A DNA stretch of 64,000 nucleotides from Tolypothrix sp. PCC 7712 (lineage in GTDB: Bacteria; Cyanobacteriota; Cyanobacteriia; Cyanobacteriales; Nostocaceae), in NCBI RefSeq assembly GCF_025860405.1, contig NZ_CP063785.1, positions 2,914,001-2,978,000 on the forward strand. Reading direction: 5' to 3'. Both the position numbers and the translations under genes were made by a program. Every line of letters starts with the position of its first letter. The first letter of the stretch is position 1. The notes below the pieces were generated by a model, which did not search any database, had not been told where the DNA came from, and was given only the letters and a program-made list of their open reading frames with translations. This document shows positions 39,362-47,052 of the stretch, piece after piece.

Positions 39362-39376
39362 CAACTTGGAAGTTGT
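39362..39376. repeat. Left attachment core of the integrative element
   Basis: CAACTTGGAAGTTGT. With the base before it, ACAACTT and AAGTTGT are perfect 7-bp arms around GG, the usual tyrosine-recombinase core layout. It matches 43839-43853 at 14 of 15 bases. Confidence 0.6.
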
Positions 39377-39434
39377 GATAAAAATACGAAAAACCTGGTA
39401 TTTTAGAGTTATTCAATAACTAGATTTACTAAAA

Positions 39435-39453
39435 TTACTAGAGGTTTACTAGA
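39435..39453 (+). promoter_or_regulatory. Left arm-type integrase sites
   Basis: TTACTAGA at 39435-39442 and 39446-39453. The second overlaps the integrase start codon, so integrase binding could repress its own translation or transcription. Confidence 0.5.
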
Positions 39454-40730
39454 TGTACTCTAAACAACGTAACAGCAAGGCTTCCAACCAATTAGCTGAT
39501 GTGAAGATAGGAATTGACAAGGGAAGTCTCAGATTGCAATTCTCAAGCCGTATCAGTCAGAAGTTCTATACAAAGAGACAAGCCTATAAAGGACTAGGTA
39601 GAAGTGACACACCAGAAAACAGACAATGGGCTGAGGGAATAGCACGACGGATACAGGAAGATATTGACTACCAAAATGGCACTAACTTTGACCCATCCCT
39701 AATTAAGTACCTGGATATCAAGCCGATGTTGGCTACAGTTACTCAGCTACCAACCGCAAAACCATTACCTAAGCTTGGGGAACTATGGGAAGAGTTTATG
39801 GAATGGAAGCTAAGTATAGGGAAAATAGAGAGAACTACTTACGAAAAAATTTACACAGTTGGATACACAAACTTACTCAAACCCTATCTAGATAGACCCC
39901 TAGACAATGAAACTGCTGATGAAATAATCAAAGATTTTTTAGCTAGACAGAAAAATAGAGACAACATCAAAAAAACGCTCAGTCTATTAAGTGAAATATG
40001 TCAACGCGCTATAAATCAGAAACTACTCACTGAAGATTATTTTGCTGAGATAAAACAACATTACAAAGTATCTAAAAAGTCAAAACAGTTAGTTGAGGCT
40101 AAAGATTATAAAGCATACACAGTAGAAGAGAGAGATTTAATCATTGATTACATCAGGAATCACAATCGAAAAACAATTAATCAAATAGCTGATTTAGTTG
40201 AGTTCCTATTCCTTACAGGTTGTAGACAAGGTGAAGCGTTTGCTTTGAAGTGGCAACATATCAAGTTTGATACTGGTTGGATAATTTTTGGAACATCGTA
40301 TGATTCTGCAACAAAAATAACTAAAGGTACTAAAACTGACGGCGTTAGAATTTTTAAAATGAAGGGAATGAATAGATTAATTAGTCTACTTAAAAGACTA
40401 TATGGTGATGGTAAAAATCCTGATGATTTAGTGTTTAAGACTAAAAATGGTAAGCGTATAAATCGAGGGACATTACAAAGTGGCTGGCAATATCAGACAA
40501 GTACTGTAAGAGGTAAAAAACATACATATCCCGGTGCTGTCACAGAATTAGCCAATGAAGACAAATTGCAATACCTCAAACCATACTCAACAAGACATAC
40601 ATTTATTAGCATTCAAGCTAATAATGGGGCTGATTTAAAACTCTTAGCTGATAGTTGTGGTAACTCAGTTGATGTCATTATCGAGCATTACTTAGACGCT
40701 AATCGTAATACTACGTTGAAAGACATTTAA
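39453..40730 (+). CDS. Tyrosine-type site-specific integrase
   Basis: 425 residues. An Arm-binding-like N-terminal domain (LRLQFSSRISQKFYTKRQ) is followed by a SAM-like core-binding domain (about 105-200) and the catalytic domain. The catalytic residues are R258 in TGCRQGEAF, H379-R381-type box YSTRHTF (R381, H382) and Y413 in IIEHYLDANR. The usual LGH is CGN here (N404), a known variation. GAGG at 39441 lies 8 bases before ATG 39453. A strong terminator follows at 40753. The N-terminal style resembles cyanobacterial phage-type integrases. Confidence 0.92.
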   Translation: MYSKQRNSKASNQLADVKIGIDKGSLRLQFSSRISQKFYTKRQAYKGLGRSDTPENRQWAEGIARRIQEDIDYQNGTNFDPSLIKYLDIKPMLATVTQLPTAKPLPKLGELWEEFMEWKLSIGKIERTTYEKIYTVGYTNLLKPYLDRPLDNETADEIIKDFLARQKNRDNIKKTLSLLSEICQRAINQKLLTEDYFAEIKQHYKVSKKSKQLVEAKDYKAYTVEERDLIIDYIRNHNRKTINQIADLVEFLFLTGCRQGEAFALKWQHIKFDTGWIIFGTSYDSATKITKGTKTDGVRIFKMKGMNRLISLLKRLYGDGKNPDDLVFKTKNGKRINRGTLQSGWQYQTSTVRGKKHTYPGAVTELANEDKLQYLKPYSTRHTFISIQANNGADLKLLADSCGNSVDVIIEHYLDANRNTTLKDI

Positions 40731-40752
40731 ATATACTTAGCTAACATAAATC

Positions 40753-40781
40753 AAAAGAGAGTATAAATACTCTCTTTTTTT
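40753..40781 (+). terminator. Integrase terminator
   Basis: AAAAGAGAGTA, loop TAAA, TACTCTCTTTT and further T. A perfect 11-bp stem 23 bases after the integrase stop. Confidence 0.88.
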
Positions 40782-40807
40782 GTGTGCTAGAGCGCATAGA
40801 AAAACTT

Positions 40808-40827
40808 GTTACACAAATTTGTGTAAC
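40808..40827. repeat. 20-bp palindrome GTTACACAAATTTGTGTAAC
   Basis: A perfect palindrome made of two facing TGTGTAAC octamers, between the integrase terminator and the minus-strand gene at 40834. The surrounding 55 bases (TAGAGCGCATAGAAAAACTTG...) recur with changes at 43440-43495. Confidence 0.85.
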
Positions 40828-40833
40828 GATTTT

Positions 40834-41286
40834 CTATACATCCTCTACCTCGCCAGTTAACAACTTATAAGCCTTCTCAAGCAAAATATGCACAGTACCA
40901 AGTCTCAACAATTCCTCTTGGTCTTGTCCGTCCTGTCCTTCCATTCTCCTATCATCTTCAAGTGAGAAGTTAACTAATCCTTTCTGCTCATTAGTAGGCG
41001 TGTTCATCTGTTCAATGATTTTCCCTAGCGTTTGAATACCAGCTTGGCTAGGTGAACGCAATCCTCTACCCTGCCTAAATTGAGTGATAGCTATTTGACC
41101 AAATGTGATTAGGTAGGTAATTTTGTCTTTACGAAGTGTTGATCTGGGTTTCTCCAACTGGTAGCGTCGGCATAAGTTGGTTAACTTCCTATCGCTCAAA
41201 CTTTCTAATTCTTCCCTTGTAAACATAAAATGGTACTGTCCATTTTCAATGGTGGATTTGGTAGGTAACAAGTTTTCCAGACGCAT
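40834..41286 (-). CDS. Hypothetical protein of the integrative element
   Basis: 150 residues. It has REELESLSDRKLTNLCRRYQLEK, a segment that resembles a SAP- or Rho-N-like helix-extended-loop, then a polar tail ending LLEKAYKLLTGEVEDV. No certain family. The stop lies next to the palindrome at 40808-40827. Its start at ATG 41286 faces the small gene at 41355; the two share a 68-base promoter region. It is cargo or a maintenance gene of the element. Confidence 0.6.
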   Translation of the reverse strand: MRLENLLPTKSTIENGQYHFMFTREELESLSDRKLTNLCRRYQLEKPRSTLRKDKITYLITFGQIAITQFRQGRGLRSPSQAGIQTLGKIIEQMNTPTNEQKGLVNFSLEDDRRMEGQDGQDQEELLRLGTVHILLEKAYKLLTGEVEDV

Positions 41287-41354
41287 TACCTACCAATAAA
41301 AGACTCTATTCTTTTGCGCGCATACCGTTCAAGCTATATTTACTTTTCTCAACA

Positions 41355-41549
41355 ATGCCTAATCCCAAAGGGAACCCTGAAAATTTAGAACCAATACAAC
41401 CAAAGGGCGAGGAAGCATTAACAGCTAATTTGAGTTTTAGGGTTACTGAGTCAATGAAGGAAGCGGTTAAGGCACAAGATGATCCGGCTCAGTTCTGTAG
41501 GGATGCAATACAAGAGAAACTGGACAGAACTAAGCAGTCAGATAGTTAG
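41355..41549 (+). CDS. Small ribbon-helix-helix-like protein
   Basis: 64 residues. The proline-rich start MPNPKGNPENLEPIQPKG is followed by LTANLSFRVTESMKEAVKAQDDPAQFCRDAIQEKL. This beta-helix-helix spacing is typical of CopG/Arc-type DNA-binding proteins. Similar small proteins occur on Nostoc plasmids. It probably regulates genes of the element or assists the integrase; this is inference. Confidence 0.65.
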   Translation: MPNPKGNPENLEPIQPKGEEALTANLSFRVTESMKEAVKAQDDPAQFCRDAIQEKLDRTKQSDS

Positions 41550-41880
41550 CTAGACTTGCATAGACCTTTCCGGCGTAACGGTTTAACCTTTCCGGTCTTA
41601 GACGGCAATAGATTAACTTTTAGCTATTGGGTATCGACCAAAAAATAATGGTGATTTTTACTATAATCCAGCTAGCAAAGTGTATTAACTGTGTGTAATA
41701 CAGTACAGTACAGTTGAATTTTTAAATATGAACCTTAAAAGCTCAAATAAGCTCATAATAAGCATTTAGTCAGAAATAAACACAATAAAGATAGGATTTT
41801 TTCTAAATTGCATGGAATGGCGTTGATTTATACCAGAATACTCATTATCATGGAAATGGAATGCACCTTACAGAATTACT

Positions 41881-41912
41881 CAAGGGAGCCTGACATAAAG
41901 GCTCCTTGTTTA
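41881..41912 (+). terminator. Hairpin with T tail
   Basis: CAAGGGAGCC and GGCTCCTTG pair with one bulged G, followed by TTTACTT. No annotated gene precedes it for 330 bases. Confidence 0.5.
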
Positions 41913-41994
41913 CTTATGGGGATATAACGCAATAGGGCTAAGGGTAAGGCTTAACTGACAGATAGCTAAAGTCACAGCTAAGAACTGTATCAAC

Positions 41995-42069
41995 TGTACT
42001 AAATACAGTACAGTACACTAGACGGTATAGTATATCTGTACTATAGTGTACTAAATACAGTACAGTACA
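41995..42069. promoter_or_regulatory. Operator repeats upstream of the KfrA-like gene
   Basis: A 23-bp sequence starting TGTACTAAATACAG and ending TACAGTACA occurs at 41995-42017 and 42047-42069, exact copies 52 bases apart. A shorter relative is at 41699-41716. The second copy ends 16 bases before the ATG. KfrA proteins repress their own genes by binding such repeats. Confidence 0.65.
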
Positions 42070-42085
42070 GTTGGAGAATTGATAA

Positions 42086-42574
42086 ATGACTGCCGCAATA
42101 GCCACAAGAGAGAAAGTTTTTGTTGCTGCTGACAAATTATTTGCTGAGGGTCAACCAGTTACTCAAGCAAGAGTATGCAAGGTATTAGGGGGAGGTTCAT
42201 ATCAGACTATTGCCAAGTATCTGAGAGAGTGGAAAGAGTTAGAAGATAATGATGCTCCAATCAAAGATTATCCAATACCTGACTTAGTTAGAAAACAGTT
42301 CGATAGGATGAGACAAGACCAATGGAATGCATTTCTTAGATTTTATGAACCGATAATCGAGAACGAAATAATTACTGAACTGGAAAAAGAAAATGAATCT
42401 TTGAGAGCGCAATTAGAAGTAGCAAAGCAAGATAAGATTCGATTAGAAGAGTCAGAAAAAATTAGAAAAGAACAGAGTGAACGATATGAAAGAGCGATGC
42501 AACAACAGAGAAATGATGCAATAGAAATAGAACAATTGACATCGCAGCTTAAAGAACTTACCTCTTCGTTTTAA
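42086..42574 (+). CDS. KfrA-like DNA-binding protein
   Basis: 162 residues. Residues 1-55 fit the KfrA N-terminal DNA-binding domain: TREKVFVAADKLFAEGQPVTQARVCKVLGGGSYQTIAKYLREWKE. Residues about 115-160 are a coiled coil (ELEKENESLRAQLEV, QLTSQLKEL). KfrA proteins of plasmids bind DNA, repress their own promoter and help stable inheritance. The repeats directly upstream support autoregulation. It is shorter than plasmid KfrA (about 300), with a short coil. Confidence 0.8.
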   Translation: MTAAIATREKVFVAADKLFAEGQPVTQARVCKVLGGGSYQTIAKYLREWKELEDNDAPIKDYPIPDLVRKQFDRMRQDQWNAFLRFYEPIIENEIITELEKENESLRAQLEVAKQDKIRLEESEKIRKEQSERYERAMQQQRNDAIEIEQLTSQLKELTSSF

Positions 42575-42590
42575 TTTAGGAGCAATATAA

Positions 42591-42731
42591 ATGAGTGCTA
42601 AAAAACTTTCACCTGAACAGATTGAGCGATTAAAGGATATTGAGAAACAGTTGAATGACTTGAAACGTAGAAGTGATGAAAGATTAGCTTTGCTAGAAAA
42701 CCTTTCAGTTAATAAGTTATACTGCAATTAA
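42591..42731 (+). CDS. Small coiled-coil protein after kfrA
   Basis: 46 residues: MSAKKLSPEQIERLKDIEKQ, then a charged heptad-like helix (LNDLKRRSDERLALLEN). AGGAG lies 8 bases before the ATG and the gene starts 16 bases after the KfrA-like stop, followed by a terminator, so it is very likely translated in the same operon. It could pair with the KfrA-like coiled coil; this is a guess. Confidence 0.62.
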   Translation: MSAKKLSPEQIERLKDIEKQLNDLKRRSDERLALLENLSVNKLYCN

Positions 42732-42753
42732 TCCAACTGTAAGTTATTAATAA

Positions 42754-42787
42754 AACCCTATCTTAGATTTTTAGGTAGGGTTATTAT
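42754..42787 (+). terminator. Terminator of the kfrA-like operon
   Basis: AACCCTATCT and AGGTAGGGTT form a 10-bp stem with one G-T pair, loop TAGATTTTT, then ATTATTT. Confidence 0.75.
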
Positions 42788-42868
42788 TTGTTGATTTAAT
42801 TGTCTTTATATCACTAGTTAGTTATATATAAATCCCTAGATTTTAGCTGTATATGTGTTACTAAAATT

Positions 42869-42889
42869 TGTGTAACAAAATTGTGTAAC
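42869..42889. repeat. TGTGTAAC iteron pair
   Basis: TGTGTAAC at 42869-42876 and 42882-42889, preceded by TGTGTTAC at 42854. Further copies are at 43461, 43474 and 43625 (reverse), and in the palindrome at 40808. Confidence 0.75.
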
Positions 42890-42917
42890 AAATTTATATA
42901 TAAGCTATTAACCTACT

Positions 42918-43340
42918 TTAAACTAACTTTTCACCTGTCACTTTCATAGCTTGTTTTAAGTCAGCTACCAGTTGAGCAACATACTTATAACGTTCTGAAG
43001 GTTGACCACTGGCTGATTTAGCTTTTGACTCGTCAACTTTTGATTGCCAGCTATCAAGGATATGGTTAATCATTTCTAATTCACTGACTATCTCTTCAGC
43101 ATTGTCACCAAAAGTAATAGGAACTCTACAATTTTTAGTCTTGACTCCATCACCCCATTTACTAGTTCTACCAGCACCATTACGCTTACCGCCATGAGTA
43201 TGCTTAACCTTTACCACTTCATAACCTGGGTTAGCTTCTAAGGCATGGCTATGAGCATCTTCTAGGGTATCCTGCTCTAGCTGTACAAGCTTCATGTCAC
43301 CACTGGTAGAGTGCTTTAACTCCACTAGGTATTTAGTCAT
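42918..43340 (-). CDS. Hypothetical protein with basic loop
   Basis: 140 residues. The first 50 residues form a small alpha/beta domain (KYLVELKHSTSGDMKLVQLEQDTLEDAHSHAL). A basic turn HGGKRNGAGRTSKWGDGVKTK follows, like the Gly-Arg N-terminal region of terminase small subunits and AT-hook-like DNA binders. The rest is helical. Iterons lie on both sides (42869-42889 and 43461-43481). It may bind them, but no evidence beyond position supports this. Confidence 0.58.
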   Translation of the reverse strand: MTKYLVELKHSTSGDMKLVQLEQDTLEDAHSHALEANPGYEVVKVKHTHGGKRNGAGRTSKWGDGVKTKNCRVPITFGDNAEEIVSELEMINHILDSWQSKVDESKAKSASGQPSERYKYVAQLVADLKQAMKVTGEKLV

Positions 43341-43715
43341 TGATTCAACGTTGTAATGTACCTTTCAATTACCTTAACTTGATTCTGTTACAGAATCAAG
43401 ACGTTTGTTGTGACTGTCCAGAGTGACTGTTTACTAGTGGTTAGAGCATATAGAAAAACTTGTGTAACAAATCTGTGTAACAAGTTTCTGCATACGCTGT
43501 ATATGGCTTTTCAATGGTTAATTAAGCTATGGCTCTACATTAGGTAGCTAGAGAATAGGGGCATAGCTGGTAAAATAGCTCTAATGCTTATCTAGTAATG
43601 GTTTTATATTTGTTGCAGTAGCTTGTTACACAAAATTTACTACAAGCTCTAGTCATGGATGCGAGTAAGCATTCTATTAGGCAATGAAGTTGTTAATGTC
43701 AGTTAATTTAGAAAG

Positions 43716-43779
43716 TTACTAGACATAAAAACCAGCCAGAAATTCAGTACATCAGTACCAAAATAGGTTAATTACTAGA
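43716..43779 (+). promoter_or_regulatory. Right arm-type integrase sites
   Basis: TTACTAGA at 43716-43723 and 43772-43779, same octamer and orientation as the left pair. Confidence 0.5.
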
Positions 43780-43838
43780 AAGTTAGTAGAAAATAGCCTA
43801 TAGTAAGCTGAAAGTATTGATATGGCGTTACAAAATTG

Positions 43839-43853
43839 CAACCTGGAAGTTGT
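43839..43853. repeat. Right attachment core of the integrative element
   Basis: CAACCTGGAAGTTGT, one base different from the left core at 39362-39376. Confidence 0.6.
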
Positions 43854-43915
43854 AAAATTTTTGTTAATTTGGACGAGCATCTCCAGTTTCTCCTCATCCT
43901 TTTAAGGTATTCAGC

Positions 43916-46129
43916 ATGACAGCAACCACGCCTAAAGCATCTTCAGCGCTTCCTAATTTTTGCGAAGGAATTCAATATTTTGGCGAAGCGTTACCAGGTT
44001 TTGAAACCTATGGTGCAAACCCTGCTATAGAATCAGGCAAAGTAGCGATCGCAGATCCGAATGATCCAGTAGCCGTATATCAAACTTTACTGGCTGCCGA
44101 TGCTCTACGTTACCTGACGCTACAAATCACAGGTAGTAAAGCTTCTGGGCACCCTGGTGGATTTGCTAGCCAAGCGGAAGCTTACGCGGCTCTGGTCATG
44201 TTAGGGTACAAAAACATTATTACGGAAGTCGGTCACCACGCCCCTGGATTTTATAGTGCCATGTTCCTCGATCGCTCTTTAGAGGATATGGGTATTTTAA
44301 CTGTCCAACAATTGCGCGATCGCTTCCGCGAAAAGCATGGACTGTTAGGGCATCTTTCTGGTTACATACCCGGTATTCTCGCACCTGCGGGGCCTTTAGG
44401 ACAAGGGCAACACTTCGCCATGTCCGCCGCACTGTTACATAAAGATAAATTATTCCCCTTCACCGTTGGGGATGGTGGGTTAGGTGAACCTTATATCATG
44501 AGTTCAATGGCTCACTTTAACACTGCTTATCCCAGCGTCACCAACTTCTTACCTGTGCTGGTGTGGAACGGTTACAGCCAGGAACATCACAGTATGGTTT
44601 CTCTGAAAACTAACGAACAGATGACAGCATATTGGCAAGGTAACGGTTTTGAGGAAGTCGTGTTAGTCGATGCCAAAGAATTTGACGACAAAAACCAAAC
44701 TGGCGATTATGTTGATAGTACCGCCTTTTCCTTTGAGCAACGGTTAGCCTTTACCAAAGCTGTACTTTTGGGAGTCGATAAAGCTGCACGTTCTGCTTTG
44801 AATGGTAAGCTGACAGTCTTCATCATTAAACAACTCAAAGGTGCGGGAGTTCACGCTAGAGGGTCAAAATCTCACAACCTCTATCCCAAAGATACGTTAG
44901 ATGCTCCCCATATTGTCAGCGCTTTAAAAGAACGGGCATTATCTGCTGATGCTTGGCAAATTGTGCGGACAAACGCCGAACGCGCTGGTGGTGGCCCGGC
45001 TGCGAAAACAGTGGTAACAGAATTTGAATTACCATTAGCAGATTTAGGCGAATTACCTTTAGAAGAATATGCAGTAGGTGGGGAACCAAAAGTTTCGACA
45101 ACTGCAATGGGAAGATTAGTCGGAATTGTCGGGAAAAAAGATCCCAATTTCTTAGTAACTAATGCCGATGGTAATGAAGCATCAGGAATTGCCAATATTA
45201 ACCAAGCATTAAAGATTATTCACCCCACAACCGACGACTTATATAATCAAGCACCCAACGGACAAGTTTACGAACCATTGAGTGAAGATGCTTGTGCTGG
45301 TTTAGCTACTGGGTTGTCATTAATGGGTGCCAGAACATTGTGGTGTTCTTATGAATCTTTTGCCATCAATGGATTACCAATTTGGCAAACTGTCACTCAA
45401 GCAATGGCAGAATTGCGCCGTCAAACTCCCTCAACAATTACATTATTTACTGCTGGTGCATTAGAGCAAGGACGTAATGGTTGGACACACCAACGTCCCG
45501 AAATTGAAGCTTATTTTGCTTCCTTAATGCGAACTGGCAATGTGTTCCCATTATTCCCCCCCGATGCTAACAGTATTCAAGCTTGTTATGACTGGGCATT
45601 GCAAACTAAAAACAAGGGAATTGTGATTACTGCAAGTAAATCACCTTTGCCAATTCGCACCACTTTAGAACAAACTCGTCAAGGTTTACGCGACGGTGCA
45701 GTAGTATTGCATGAAGTTCCAGGTGATCAGCAAGTTGTGTTTGCTGTCATTGGTGATATGACATTAATGCCAGTATTTGAAGCAGCAGCATTTTTAGAAA
45801 CTGAAGGTATTGGTGCGAAGATAGTTTCTATTATTAATCCTCGCCGTTTGTATCGTCCTGATGATACTGCATGGGATACTTGTTCCGAAGCCGATGGCGG
45901 TTTCTTAGATGATGCCAAATTTGCCGAATTATTTGATGGCGATGCATTAATTGGTGTTACTGGTGGCGCGCCGGCGATGCTGGAACCAATTATGTTGCGG
46001 AGTAATTCTAAGCGCGATACTTTTGCATGGAAGCGTGGGGAAACTACCGCGAGTGCTGGTGAGTTGATGGCGTTTAATGGATTGACTGCGGAGGCGTTGA
46101 CGAAGCGGGCAATTGAGTTAGTACATTAG
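43916..46129 (+). CDS. Phosphoketolase/transketolase-like TPP enzyme
   Basis: 737 residues. The TPP fold is clear: KASGHPGGFASQAEAYAALVMLG, VGHHAPGFYSAM, GPLGQGQHFAMSAALLH and the metal/TPP-binding VGDGGLGEPY. The second half has a pyrimidine-domain region and a distinctive QGRNGWTHQRPEIEAYF, followed by LFPPDANSIQACYDWA. These two motifs recall phosphoketolase (NGFSHQDP, LPPDANTLL) more than classic transketolase (about 665 residues). It could cleave xylulose-5-P or act in another C2-transfer step. A ribosome site GGTATTCAGC is weak. The integrative element ends about 60 bases upstream. Confidence 0.75.
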   Translation: MTATTPKASSALPNFCEGIQYFGEALPGFETYGANPAIESGKVAIADPNDPVAVYQTLLAADALRYLTLQITGSKASGHPGGFASQAEAYAALVMLGYKNIITEVGHHAPGFYSAMFLDRSLEDMGILTVQQLRDRFREKHGLLGHLSGYIPGILAPAGPLGQGQHFAMSAALLHKDKLFPFTVGDGGLGEPYIMSSMAHFNTAYPSVTNFLPVLVWNGYSQEHHSMVSLKTNEQMTAYWQGNGFEEVVLVDAKEFDDKNQTGDYVDSTAFSFEQRLAFTKAVLLGVDKAARSALNGKLTVFIIKQLKGAGVHARGSKSHNLYPKDTLDAPHIVSALKERALSADAWQIVRTNAERAGGGPAAKTVVTEFELPLADLGELPLEEYAVGGEPKVSTTAMGRLVGIVGKKDPNFLVTNADGNEASGIANINQALKIIHPTTDDLYNQAPNGQVYEPLSEDACAGLATGLSLMGARTLWCSYESFAINGLPIWQTVTQAMAELRRQTPSTITLFTAGALEQGRNGWTHQRPEIEAYFASLMRTGNVFPLFPPDANSIQACYDWALQTKNKGIVITASKSPLPIRTTLEQTRQGLRDGAVVLHEVPGDQQVVFAVIGDMTLMPVFEAAAFLETEGIGAKIVSIINPRRLYRPDDTAWDTCSEADGGFLDDAKFAELFDGDALIGVTGGAPAMLEPIMLRSNSKRDTFAWKRGETTASAGELMAFNGLTAEALTKRAIELVH

Positions 46130-46140
46130 GATTGAGATTG

Positions 46141-46200
46141 GAATAATTAACCGCAGATGCACGCAGATGAACGCAGATAAATATTGATGTGCATCTGTGG
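46141..46200. repeat. CCGCAGATGCACGCAGATGAACGC repeat, dispersed type
   Basis: AACCGCAGATGCACGCAGATG repeats a CGCAGATG unit three times and pairs with CATCTGTGGTT 40 bases later. It is a common spacer element and may serve as terminator between two convergent genes. Confidence 0.6.
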
Positions 46201-46204
46201 TTTT

Positions 46205-46951
46205 TTAATAAAGTATAGAAATTAGTTTTTCAAAATCTTGAAAATCAAAACTTTGGTATTTTTTATGATATTGCCCACATATTTTATAATAAATTTTATC
46301 TTTTTTTATATAAAATAAATTTCCTTCTATCGCTGAGGAATGGTGTTTCAACTTAAAAATTATTCTATGATTAGTATACTCACCATATTTATGGATTAGA
46401 TAAAGAAAACTTTCAATATTTCCATTTTGAGCATTTTGAAAAGCGAATAAATTTTCATCATTAGTGCTGTTTACTTGTAAAATTAATTCTTGTATTTCTA
46501 TCAATTTTTTAAGATAATATATCTCAAATTTATTAAAATTTTTAGTTAAAGTGACAATTTCATGATAGTTATACAAAATTCCAATATTGCAACCTGAATT
46601 TGTTAAATAGCGTTCTATCTGAGCAAAATAATTTTGCAATTTAACATCTTCTCGTTTGACCTCCACAATTATTAAAGGATTTTGATGCGGCTTGAAGGTT
46701 TCATTTTTTTGTTTTTTATATATTTCTATATCATGATTATTAGTTTCAACTTTAATAGTAATTTTATCTGGCAATAATGTACTTTCTTTAATAAGAAAAT
46801 GAAGAAATATTTGCCTAACTAACTCTTCTGGCCTGCCATTAAGTGGTATTTCTATACCTCTAATCAAACATTTTGTATATTGTTGGTTATATTTTTTAAC
46901 ATAAATTTCTAGCTTTTCATGAATTTCTCGTTCTAAATATGCATAAGCCAT
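46205..46951 (-). CDS. HsdR_N-like PD-(D/E)XK nuclease
   Basis: 248 residues. The N-terminal 135 residues resemble the type I restriction HsdR N-terminal domain: GRPEELVRQIFLHFLI, then NNHDIEIYKK with the acidic residue and PLIIVEVKRED with E and K of the E-x-K box, followed by QIERYLTNSGCNIGILYN. The C-terminal 100 residues are a beta-rich domain without a name (HHSSAIEGNLFYIKKDKIYY). It starts 101 bases after the dynamin-like gene on the same strand. The pair may work together as a defence module (inference). Confidence 0.72.
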   Translation of the reverse strand: MAYAYLEREIHEKLEIYVKKYNQQYTKCLIRGIEIPLNGRPEELVRQIFLHFLIKESTLLPDKITIKVETNNHDIEIYKKQKNETFKPHQNPLIIVEVKREDVKLQNYFAQIERYLTNSGCNIGILYNYHEIVTLTKNFNKFEIYYLKKLIEIQELILQVNSTNDENLFAFQNAQNGNIESFLYLIHKYGEYTNHRIIFKLKHHSSAIEGNLFYIKKDKIYYKICGQYHKKYQSFDFQDFEKLISILY

Positions 46952-47052
46952 AATTTTTTTCTTAAAATTAACTATATAGTAAATACAATGTTTTTAAGAG
47001 CGCAATATAATTGCGCCCTAATATGTGTATTAACGGTGCTATTGCAACTTTT

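Larger units (their letters stand above)
41550..42085. other. Regulatory region before the KfrA-like gene
   Basis: About 535 non-coding bases. ACCTTTCCGG occurs twice at 41570-41602. TACAGTACAGTACAGTTG is at 41699-41716. A hairpin with T tail is at 41881-41912. The operator pair follows at 41995-42069. The space could hold a small RNA ended by the hairpin. Confidence 0.5.
39362..43853. mobile_element. Integrative element with tyrosine integrase, about 4.5 kb
   Basis: It is bounded by the two near-identical 15-bp cores. It has an integrase at the left end, four TTACTAGA arm-type sites (39435, 39446, 43716, 43772) two near each end, seven TGTGTAAC/GTTACACA octamers, a KfrA-like gene and small unnamed genes. 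No replication, transfer or capsid gene is seen. It lies between the P450 and phosphoketolase-like genes, without breaking a gene. Confidence 0.68.
43341..43915. other. Right end of the element and promoter of the next gene
   Basis: Holds TGTGTAAC at 43461-43468 and 43474-43481, GTTACACA at 43625-43632, arm-type TTACTAGA at 43716-43723 and 43772-43779, and the right core at 43839-43853. After the core, the promoter of the phosphoketolase-like gene must lie within about 60 bases or inside the element. Confidence 0.65.

Noticed and set aside
42452..42727. 91-codon minus-strand frame opposite the KfrA-like gene
   Set aside because: It overlaps two better-supported plus-strand genes with ribosome sites.
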